A stretch of DNA of 64,000 nucleotides from Allobosea sp. Leaf344 (lineage in GTDB: Bacteria > Pseudomonadota > Alphaproteobacteria > Rhizobiales > Beijerinckiaceae), in NCBI RefSeq assembly GCF_001426225.1, contig NZ_LMRT01000001.1:158090-222089 (forward strand), given 5' to 3'. Position 1 is the stretch's first letter. The number at the start of each line of letters is the position of its first letter. A model generated the notes under the pieces. The model worked only from the letters and a program-made list of their open reading frames with translations. It was not told the DNA's origin and ran no database searches. A program made the translations under genes and the position numbers. Positions 57,533-64,000 of this stretch are shown here, piece after piece.

Positions 57533-58855
57533 TCAGCTGCGCCCTTCCGCAAGATAGCGCTTGGCGAGCAGCTTGGCCTCTTCCACCGCCGGCTGGTCGA
57601 AGGGATCGATGCCCATGGCGTAGCCGGTGAGGATGGTCTCCAGCATGAAATGCATCAGCATCTCGCCATGCACCGCCTCGTCGACATGGTCGACATGGAT
57701 GCGCCGCACTGCCCTGCCGTTCTTGGCGAAAGTGTCGATCATCGCCACGCCCTGGGCGGCGACGAGATCGCCGATCGTCTTGCCGGCGAAGCCGTCCTCG
57801 CCGATGCGGCCGGCCAGGTCCGCGTCGATCCGCGGGCCCTTGCCCTTGGCGCCGACGGTGATGACGGTGAAGAACTTGTCCTTCGGCCCGGCGAGATAGA
57901 GCTGCTGCTGCGAATGCTGGTCGACCGGGCCGAGAGCCGCGACCGGCTGCGTGCCCTGCCCGTCCTTCCCGAGGCTCTCCGCCCAGAGCTGGACCCACCA
58001 GCGGGTCAGCAGAGCGAGCTTGTCGGCATAGGGCATCAGCACCGCGATGCCCTTGCCGCTGCGCATCGCCGCGAGATGCAGCGCCGCACCGAGCGCGGCC
58101 GGCGTCTCCTCGACGCTCCGGCCCGACAGGACCGGGGCGAGCGCCCTGGCGGCGCCGACCCGCAGCGCCCTCGCATCGAGCCCGAGCGCCGCCGCCGGCA
58201 GCAGCCCGCAATTGGTGAGGACGGAATAGCGGCCGCCGACGCCGGTGTGATGCTCCAGGAACGGCACGCCGAAAGGCTCGAGCAGCGCACGCAGCGCATG
58301 CAGCTTGCCGGGCTTGGCCGGTTCGGACAGGCCCTGGAAGCGCTCCCCGATCGCGGCGTCGTCGAAGCCCGCCTGACGCAGGGCCGTGATCGCGGCGATG
58401 CTCTGCAGCAGGGTCTCGCCGGTGCCGCCGGATTTCGAGATGGCGATGAAGCGCGTCGTCCGCAGCGGCAGGCTGGCGAGGAGGCGCGCATAGCTGTCGG
58501 GATCGAGATTGTCGATGAAGTGCAGGCGCGGCTCGGGCGAGAAGCGCGACAGGCCGGCGATGCCGTAATCGGCGAGCTGCGCGACCGTCTGGCCGCCGAG
58601 GCTGGATCCGCCCGTGCCGAGGACGAGGATGTCGGTGGCATCGCGCTTCAGCCGCGCCGCAGCCTGCTCGATCGCCGCGAGATCGCCCGTCTCCGCCGGC
58701 AAGGAGAGCAGCGGCAGCGACCCGTCCTGCGCCTGGCTCTTCAGCCGCGCCAGCGCCGGGGCGAGGTCGGTGAGCGCCGTCCTGAAGGCCGCATCGGGAA
58801 TGCCGCCCGGGCCGACGCCGGATTCGAGCGCGAGATCATGGGTCTGCTGGAGCAT
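57533..58855 (-). CDS. pgi: Glucose-6-phosphate isomerase
   Basis: It interconverts glucose-6-phosphate and fructose-6-phosphate. The 440-aa product has the sugar-isomerase motifs LVLGTGGSSLGGQTVAQL, ISKSGGTGETLLQS, HHTGVGGRYSVLTNCGLLPA and GPVDQHSQQQLYLAGPKDK. It is shorter than the 550-aa E. coli type and resembles the compact alphaproteobacterial class. ATG 58855 (MLQQTHDLALESG) is chosen; the frame is open upstream without family-like sequence. It lies between the M16 pair and mutL. Confidence 0.95.
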   Translation of the reverse strand: MLQQTHDLALESGVGPGGIPDAAFRTALTDLAPALARLKSQAQDGSLPLLSLPAETGDLAAIEQAAARLKRDATDILVLGTGGSSLGGQTVAQLADYGIAGLSRFSPEPRLHFIDNLDPDSYARLLASLPLRTTRFIAISKSGGTGETLLQSIAAITALRQAGFDDAAIGERFQGLSEPAKPGKLHALRALLEPFGVPFLEHHTGVGGRYSVLTNCGLLPAAALGLDARALRVGAARALAPVLSGRSVEETPAALGAALHLAAMRSGKGIAVLMPYADKLALLTRWWVQLWAESLGKDGQGTQPVAALGPVDQHSQQQLYLAGPKDKFFTVITVGAKGKGPRIDADLAGRIGEDGFAGKTIGDLVAAQGVAMIDTFAKNGRAVRRIHVDHVDEAVHGEMLMHFMLETILTGYAMGIDPFDQPAVEEAKLLAKRYLAEGRS

Positions 58856-58895
58856 GGCGTTGGGGTCCCGATTGAAGGCTGGGCGTGATGGTCTG

Positions 58896-60194
58896 TCAGG
58901 CGAGGCCGACCGGGCGGCCGACCGCCTGCACCAGCAATCTCGGATCGCCGAACAGGCGGCCGGCGACACGGCGGACATCGGCGAGGCCGACATCGGCGAA
59001 GAGCTGGTTGCGCTGCGCCAGGAATTCCGGCTCGAAACCGTTCAGGGCGAGGCCCAAAAGCTCCGAGGCAATCTTCGGCGAGGTGTCGAAGCGCAGCGGA
59101 TAGGAGCCGATGATGTAGCGCTTGGCCTCCTCGACCTCGTGCTCGCTCGGCCCCTCCTGGGCGAGCTTGGTCATCTCGCCGCGGATGACCGTCACGGATT
59201 CGGCCGCGCGGTCGTTCTTGGTGGCGGTGCCGCCGATCAGCATGGCGCTGTCGCGCAGGGGCAGCAGGCTGGAGGAGACGCCATAGGCGAGGCCGCGCTT
59301 CTCGCGCACCTCAGTGAACAGCCGCGAGGTGAAGGCGGAGCCGCCGAGAATATGGTTCAGCACGCTGGCGGCGATGAAGTCGGGATCGCGCCGCATCACG
59401 CCGGGGGCGACGAAGCGCAGGACGGTCTGGGGAACGTCGAGATCGATGACATGCGTCTGGCCGAGCCCCTGGATCGGCAGCGGCTCGGCCGGATGACGCC
59501 GCGGCGCCCCGGCCGGAAGCGCGCCGAACAGCTGATCGAGCCGGCGCGACAATTCGGCGGCGGTGATGTCGCCGACCACGACGATCTTCAGCCCGCCGCG
59601 GCTGAGCAGATCCGCGGTCAAGGCGCGCAGGCCCGTGCTCTCCAGCCGCGAGACGCTGTCGACATCGCCCTTCTCCGGGCGGCCATAAGCGTGGCCGGGG
59701 AAGGCCGCCGCATAGAGCGCGTTGCGGCACAGGGTCTCGGGGTTCTGGGCCTGGCGCTGCAGCCCCGCCACCACCTGGGCCTTCACCCGCTCCACCGCAT
59801 CGGCATCGAAGCGCGGCGCGTTCAGCGCCAGAGCGAGCAGCTCGAAAGCCGTCTCCCGATGGGTCGAGAGCGTCTGCATATGCCCGTGGAAATCGTCCCG
59901 GCGGGCCTCGAAGCCGAGATTGATGGCGTGATCGGCCATCTTGCCCTGGAAGGCTTCGGCATCGAGATCGCCGGCGCCCTCGTCGAGCAGGCCGGAGACG
60001 AGATAGGCGCTGCCGGCCTCATTGTCGGGATCGCGCGTCGCGCCGCCGTCGAAGGCGAAATCCAGCGCGATCAGCGGCAGGCTGTGCTCCTCCACCAGCC
60101 AGGCCTCGACGCCTCCGGGCGAGGCCACCTTCTGCACGGCCAGCGAAGGCCCCGCGGCGATGGCGGAGAGGGATGACGGGATCGGCGCGTTCAT
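58896..60194 (-). CDS. M16 peptidase-like protein, inactive subunit
   Basis: A 432-aa M16-fold protein without the HxxEH zinc motif: the equivalent region reads NEAGSAYLVSGLLDEGAGDL. It is therefore the regulatory partner of the active protease encoded immediately upstream (55-base gap). The C-terminal substrate-binding motif RGLAYGVSSSLLPL is kept, as in inactive halves of processing peptidases. It has no signal peptide in this translation. The heterodimer resembles bacterial PqqF-like or MPP-like pairs; the substrate is unknown. Confidence 0.92.
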   Translation of the reverse strand: MNAPIPSSLSAIAAGPSLAVQKVASPGGVEAWLVEEHSLPLIALDFAFDGGATRDPDNEAGSAYLVSGLLDEGAGDLDAEAFQGKMADHAINLGFEARRDDFHGHMQTLSTHRETAFELLALALNAPRFDADAVERVKAQVVAGLQRQAQNPETLCRNALYAAAFPGHAYGRPEKGDVDSVSRLESTGLRALTADLLSRGGLKIVVVGDITAAELSRRLDQLFGALPAGAPRRHPAEPLPIQGLGQTHVIDLDVPQTVLRFVAPGVMRRDPDFIAASVLNHILGGSAFTSRLFTEVREKRGLAYGVSSSLLPLRDSAMLIGGTATKNDRAAESVTVIRGEMTKLAQEGPSEHEVEEAKRYIIGSYPLRFDTSPKIASELLGLALNGFEPEFLAQRNQLFADVGLADVRRVAGRLFGDPRLLVQAVGRPVGLA

Positions 60195-60249
60195 GGGCAG
60201 TCCTCACGGCCAGGCTTTGGGCCCGGCCCGTTATGGCGATGAGTGTCGG

Positions 60250-61545
60250 TCAGGCCGTGGCCGGCAGCAGCAGGCCGGTGACGGCACGGTCCGGCCTGAG
60301 GTAGCGGCGCGCGGCGGCGACCACCGCCTCGCGCGGCACCGCCTCGATGCGCTCCGGCCAGGCCAGCACATCCGCGACCGTCTCCCCGACGGCGAGGGAG
60401 GAGCCGAAGATCCGCGCCAGCGAGGACTGGTTGTCGCGGGCGAAGACGGTCTCGGCGACGAGGCGGGTGCGGGCCCGCGCCAACTCGATCTCGCTCGGCC
60501 CCTGCTCGAGGAAGGCGGCGAGAACGGCGTCCAGACCCGCCTCGAGCGTCTCCATCGCGACGCCCGGTCGGGGGCTGGCCGAGATCTGGAAGGCGGAGCG
60601 ATCGACCATCGAGCCCATGAAATAGGCCTGGGCACCGGCGGCCAGCTCCTGCTCGACGCAGAGCGTGCGGTAGAGCCGCGAGGTGGTGCCGCCGCCCAGG
60701 ATCTCGGCGGCGAGTTCCAGCGCGAAGACCTCGTCCCTGTCACCGCTGACATAGGTGGGGGTCAGCCAGCCACGGCGCAGCGAGGGCTGGCGCACGCGAG
60801 GATCGGCGAGGACGACCCGGCGCGAAGCGCGCGGCTCCGGCTCGGCCGGGCGCTTGCGCAAAGGCGTCTCGCCCCGCGCCGGGATGGCGCCATAGGTCGC
60901 CTCCGCCAAGGCGCGCACCTCCGCCGCATCGGTATCCCCCGCGACGACGAGGATGGCGTTCTCGGGCGTGTAGAAGCGCTGGTAATAGGTGAAGGCGTCC
61001 TGCCGGTTCAACTCCTCGATCTCGTGCTCCCAGCCGATGATCGGGGTGCCGTAGGGGTGGTGCAGGAACAGGGCCGCCGAGAACTCCTCGCCGAGCTGCG
61101 CGGCCGGGTCTGAATCGACGCGCATGCGGCGCTCCTCGAGCACGACATTGCGCTCGGGCGCCACGACATCCTCGTCGAAATGCAGGCCGGTCATGCGATC
61201 GGCCTCGTAATCCATCATCGCCCGCAGATGCTGCTTGGGCACGCGCTGGAAATAGGCGGTGTAGTCGAAGGAGGTGAAGGCGTTCTCCTGGCCGCCGAAG
61301 CCGGCGACGATCTTCGAGAACTCGCCCGCCGGCCATTTGGCCGTGCCCTTGAACATGAGATGTTCGAGGAAATGCGCGATGCCGGATTTGCCCGCTGGAT
61401 CATCGGCCGAGCCGTTCCGGTACCAGACCATATGCGTGACGATCGGGGCCCGGTGATCGGGCACCACCACCACATCCATCCCGTTGGCCAGCCTGAAGGC
61501 GTCGACCTGCGCGGCGATATGGGTCGGTGGCGTGTGGATCGTCAT
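60250..61545 (-). CDS. M16 zinc metallopeptidase, active subunit
   Basis: A 431-aa protease with HFLEH (His58, Glu61, His62), the following FKGTAKWPAGEFSKIVAGFG and the acidic ligand region ERNVVLEERRMRVDSDP. It is the catalytic partner of the downstream inactive M16 protein. The gene order lspA, DUF3035-like, M16 active, M16 inactive recurs in alphaproteobacteria and suggests an envelope role, but no signal peptide is present. Confidence 0.95.
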   Translation of the reverse strand: MTIHTPPTHIAAQVDAFRLANGMDVVVVPDHRAPIVTHMVWYRNGSADDPAGKSGIAHFLEHLMFKGTAKWPAGEFSKIVAGFGGQENAFTSFDYTAYFQRVPKQHLRAMMDYEADRMTGLHFDEDVVAPERNVVLEERRMRVDSDPAAQLGEEFSAALFLHHPYGTPIIGWEHEIEELNRQDAFTYYQRFYTPENAILVVAGDTDAAEVRALAEATYGAIPARGETPLRKRPAEPEPRASRRVVLADPRVRQPSLRRGWLTPTYVSGDRDEVFALELAAEILGGGTTSRLYRTLCVEQELAAGAQAYFMGSMVDRSAFQISASPRPGVAMETLEAGLDAVLAAFLEQGPSEIELARARTRLVAETVFARDNQSSLARIFGSSLAVGETVADVLAWPERIEAVPREAVVAAARRYLRPDRAVTGLLLPATA

Positions 61546-61620
61546 GGCGTGTCCATCGGTCGGGGATGCGTCGGACCCATATAGGACGCTCCCCTCCCGG
61601 TTGCCAGCCGTCGCTCCGGC

Positions 61621-62274
61621 TTACTGGATCGTCGGCGCGGGACGGCCGGTGGCGAATTCGAGCTGGCCGATCGCCTGCGTGTCCTCGCGCGGGCCGCCGC
61701 GGCCGGGGCCGAGCGGTGCGGTGCCGGCAGGGCGGCGATAGCCGACCGGCGGCTCGTAGAGATATTGCCGCTCGGGCTCCGTGCCGTAGACCAGCTTGTC
61801 CATGTTGTCCTGCTGCTTGCGGGCAGCGAGATCGCGGCCGATGCGGATCGGGCCGATATTCTCCTCATAGGTCGTGGTGCCGACATTGGACGGGCCATAG
61901 CCGTCACGCCCGGCGACACGGCCCTTGCGCAGCTCTTCCTGGCTCAGCAGCGGGCGCTGGTTCTCGCGCCACTTCTCGCGCTCGGTCGCCGGCATCAGCG
62001 CATTGGCGCGCTGCTCGCGGCGCTTGGCGACGTCGGGATCGTTCGGCCAGGCGGCGGTGCGGGCACTGCCCGGCTCCTGCGGACGCGGCAGCGCGGTCGA
62101 GGGCGGCACCACCAGCGGCGGGCGCTGGCGATATTCGATCTCGTTCTTGCCGCCGCCGATGACGCTCTCCATCAGGTTCTTGAACAGGACGCCTTCCTGC
62201 GCCGAAGCCGGCGCCGCGGTCAGCAGCATGCCGGCGGCCAGCAGGAGATGCGGCGCGCAGATGCGAAGAGCCAT
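61621..62274 (-). CDS. Periplasmic DUF3035-like (BamF-type?) protein
   Basis: A 217-aa exported protein with a signal peptide ending TAAPASAQEG. The mature part starts with a KNEIEYRQRPPLVVPPSTAL segment that recalls the PDEFxVxxRxPLxxPP motif of DUF3035/BamF proteins, the alphaproteobacterial accessory lipoproteins of the outer-membrane assembly complex, and it is rich in Pro, Arg and charged residues afterward. No lipobox is present here, unlike true BamF. The position between lspA and the M16 pair is where DUF3035 genes are found. The assignment is tentative. Confidence 0.7.
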   Translation of the reverse strand: MALRICAPHLLLAAGMLLTAAPASAQEGVLFKNLMESVIGGGKNEIEYRQRPPLVVPPSTALPRPQEPGSARTAAWPNDPDVAKRREQRANALMPATEREKWRENQRPLLSQEELRKGRVAGRDGYGPSNVGTTTYEENIGPIRIGRDLAARKQQDNMDKLVYGTEPERQYLYEPPVGYRRPAGTAPLGPGRGGPREDTQAIGQLEFATGRPAPTIQ

Positions 62275-62353
62275 GTCGAGTTCTCCCTCGGAGTGTCTGA
62301 TCTCCGCTCTCCCCAATCACGGGCGAGCGGCAAAACAATGGCAGAGCCGGCGA

Positions 62354-62836
62354 TCAGGCCGGCTTGTCGGCACGGGACGGCAGGGACTCATACAGCAAGC
62401 CGGCCACCCCGACAACGATGGCCACATCGGCGATGTTGAAGATGTACCAGCCGTAATCCCCGTAATGCAGATGCACGAAATCGACGACTGCCCCGTAGAC
62501 GGCGCGGTCCACGGCGTTTCCGAGCGCACCGCCGACGATCAGCGCGAGCGAGATCACGGTCAGCCGGCGCGGCTCGCGCCACATCCAGCGGCCGAGCCAG
62601 ATCGAGGCGACGATCGAGATCACCACCAGCGCCCAGCGCCCGATCTCGCCATCCTGCTGGAACAGCCCATAGGAGACGCCGCGATTCCAGGCGAGCACGA
62701 TGTCCATGAAGGGCGTGATCGAGAACGGCCCGTTCTCGGCGAGCCGCGCCACGAACAGCAGCCAGAGCTTGCTCGCCTGATCCGAGAGAAAGACGGCCAG
62801 GACGATGGCGAGGCCGAGGCGGCGGTTGCGCGTCAT
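62354..62836 (-). CDS. lspA: Signal peptidase II (lipoprotein signal peptidase)
   Basis: This aspartic protease of the inner membrane removes the signal peptide of lipoproteins. The 160-aa product has four membrane helices and the catalytic motifs [10 protein letters not shown] and [21 protein letters not shown]. Its ATG overlaps the ileS stop (ATGA), a conserved ileS-lspA pairing. The lipoprotein near 6.5 kb in this window would be one of its substrates. Confidence 0.97.
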   Translation of the reverse strand: MTRNRRLGLAIVLAVFLSDQASKLWLLFVARLAENGPFSITPFMDIVLAWNRGVSYGLFQQDGEIGRWALVVISIVASIWLGRWMWREPRRLTVISLALIVGGALGNAVDRAVYGAVVDFVHLHYGDYGWYIFNIADVAIVVGVAGLLYESLPSRADKPA

Positions 62837-64000
62837 CGCCCGCCCGCCCCGCTCTGCCGCACGCCCAGCTCGCGCAGCGCCCGCGCATCGCGGGCGGTCA
62901 CCTCGGGATAGGCGGGATCGGCGCTGGCCGGATCGAAATACTTCCAGGAGCGGGCGCATTTCACGCCGTCGGCGCGATGCGAGACCACTGCGACGCCCGG
63001 CACATCGGCCAGGCGGAACGCGTCCTGCGGCCCGTCCCTGCTCTCGATGCGGATGCCGGAGGTGATGCTGATCTCGGCCAGATCGACGCCGGACAGAGCG
63101 GCGAGCAGATCGGGATCGGAGATGAAGACCTGCGGCGCCGCCTCCAGCGAGGAGCCGATGCGCTTGGCGGCGCGTTCCAGCTCCAGCGCGCCTGTGACGA
63201 CGCGGCGGACCCGGCGGATCTTGGTCCAGCGCTCGGCCAGCTCCGGATCGAGCCAGGATTCCGGCGCCTGGGCGAAGAGTTCGAGATGGACCGACCCGTC
63301 CAGCCCCTTCACCTCGGGATAGCGCTCGAGCCAGGCTTCCTCGGCGGTGAAGACCAGGATCGGCGCCAGCCAGGTGGTGAGGCAGCGGAAGAGATGGTCG
63401 ACGACGGTCAGCGCGCTCTTGCGGACATGGCTGGACAGCGGATCGCAATAGAGCGCGTCCTTGCGCACGTCGAAATAGAAGGCCGAGAGCTCGGTGTTCA
63501 TGAATTGCGACAGCAGCGTCACGACCTTCTTGTAGTCGTAGCCGCGATAGGCCTCCTCGACCTGCGGGCCGAGCTCGGCCAGCCGATGCAGCATCAGCCG
63601 CTCCAGCTCCGGCATCGTCTGGGGCTCGACGACGCGGATGTCCTCGCTGAAATGGGCGAGCGTGCCGAGCATCCAGCGCATGGTGTTGCGCAGCTTGCGA
63701 TAGGTCTCGACGAAGGTCTTCAGGATCTCCTTGCCGATGCGCAGATCGTCGGAGTAATCCGCCGCCGCGACCCAGAGGCGCAGGATGTCGGCGCCGGAAT
63801 CCTTGATGATGTCCTGCGGGGCGGTGACATTGCCCTTGGATTTCGACATCTTCTCGCCCTTCTCGTCCAGGCAGAAGCCATGGGTCAGGACGATGTCGTA
63901 GGGCGCCCGGCCGCGCGTACCGCAGCTCTCGAGCAGCGAGGAATGGAACCAGCCGCGATGCTGGTCCGAGCCTTCGAGATACATGATCCGGTCATTGCCG
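62833..64000 (-). CDS. ileS: Isoleucyl-tRNA synthetase, C-terminal part (N-terminus beyond the window)
   Basis: The last about 389 residues of the class I synthetase that charges tRNA-Ile. Present are the [15 protein letters not shown] segment, the KMSKS loop ([14 protein letters not shown]) and the anticodon-binding region ([24 protein letters not shown]). The C-terminus reads [20 protein letters not shown] and has no further cysteines, so the zinc-binding domain of the E. coli enzyme is degenerate or absent, as in many alphaproteobacteria. The frame is open to the window edge. Confidence 0.96.
   Translation of the reverse strand, partial: GNDRIMYLEGSDQHRGWFHSSLLESCGTRGRAPYDIVLTHGFCLDEKGEKMSKSKGNVTAPQDIIKDSGADILRLWVAAADYSDDLRIGKEILKTFVETYRKLRNTMRWMLGTLAHFSEDIRVVEPQTMPELERLMLHRLAELGPQVEEAYRGYDYKKVVTLLSQFMNTELSAFYFDVRKDALYCDPLSSHVRKSALTVVDHLFRCLTTWLAPILVFTAEEAWLERYPEVKGLDGSVHLELFAQAPESWLDPELAERWTKIRRVRRVVTGALELERAAKRIGSSLEAAPQVFISDPDLLAALSGVDLAEISITSGIRIESRDGPQDAFRLADVPGVAVVSHRADGVKCARSWKYFDPASADPAYPEVTARDARALRELGVRQSGAGGR

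Overview
The window is a GC-rich piece of an alphaproteobacterial chromosome. The gene content and order fit the order Hyphomicrobiales (Rhizobiales). Markers are the ctaCD-ctaB-coxF-ctaG-ctaE-DUF983-SURF1 cytochrome aa3 cluster, an IalB-family protein, a tandem glycine riboswitch before gcvT, the ispH-thrB-rnhA set, a cysQ-like/DUF4170/DUF374/waaA/lpxK/DUF2093 lipid A block, a DUF1127 protein beside a LysR regulator, and a MutL that carries its own endonuclease motif. A Bosea-like or related lineage is my best guess. There is no rRNA gene to settle it, and I saw no tRNA, CRISPR array, insertion sequence or prophage. Coding density is very high, and many neighbours overlap by 1-4 bases.

Layout. 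1-7.4 kb (minus strand): a truncated L,D-transpeptidase; the glycine cleavage operon gcvT-gcvH-gcvPA-gcvPB behind a two-aptamer glycine riboswitch; and an IalB-like secreted protein coupled to a small lipoprotein. 7.8-14.4 kb (plus): aa3 oxidase subunits II, I and III with heme A and copper assembly factors (CtaB, CoxF-like, CtaG, SURF1). 14.5-20.9 kb (plus): threonine synthase, an M16 protease, a RimJ-like acetyltransferase and a large membrane GGDEF-EAL protein. 20.9-24.6 kb: YqgE, a DsbD-alpha-like protein, a single-cysteine peroxiredoxin, two GNAT acetyltransferases and a stand-alone receiver. 24.8-27.3 kb (minus): ispH, thrB, rnhA. 27.5-33.5 kb: a Kef-type antiporter, a frameshifted MATE transporter, a DUF937 protein, the divergent DUF1127/LysR pair and an orphan Flp pilin.

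33.7-38.2 kb: gshA, rsmE, a four-cysteine exported protein, ubiA and a DUF6101-type protein. 38.4-43 kb: lipid A/Kdo biosynthesis (waaA, lpxK and companions). 43-50.5 kb: a dienelactone hydrolase-like protein, xseA, purD, a fluoroacetate dehalogenase-like hydrolase, a patatin, a TauE/SafE permease and a winged-helix-like protein. 50.5-54.4 kb: tadA, an unusually long RluB-type pseudouridine synthase, rsmD and a GH19 endolysin-like enzyme. 54.5-64 kb (minus): ileS (partial), lspA, a DUF3035-like periplasmic protein, an M16 protease pair, pgi, mutL and a DUF3616 protein.

Most of the window is core metabolism and envelope biogenesis. The parts most worth a second look are: a hydrolase carrying the full residue set of fluoroacetate dehalogenase; the LysR-DUF1127 intergenic region with an 8-5-8 palindrome, recalling the VtlR/LsrB circuits of Brucella and rhizobia; an apparent one-base frameshift in a MATE gene; a 14-bp-period repeat between ispH and the Kef gene; and candidate FixK-like and EcfG-like promoter sites. 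I did not find a clear multi-gene system that looks wholly undescribed.
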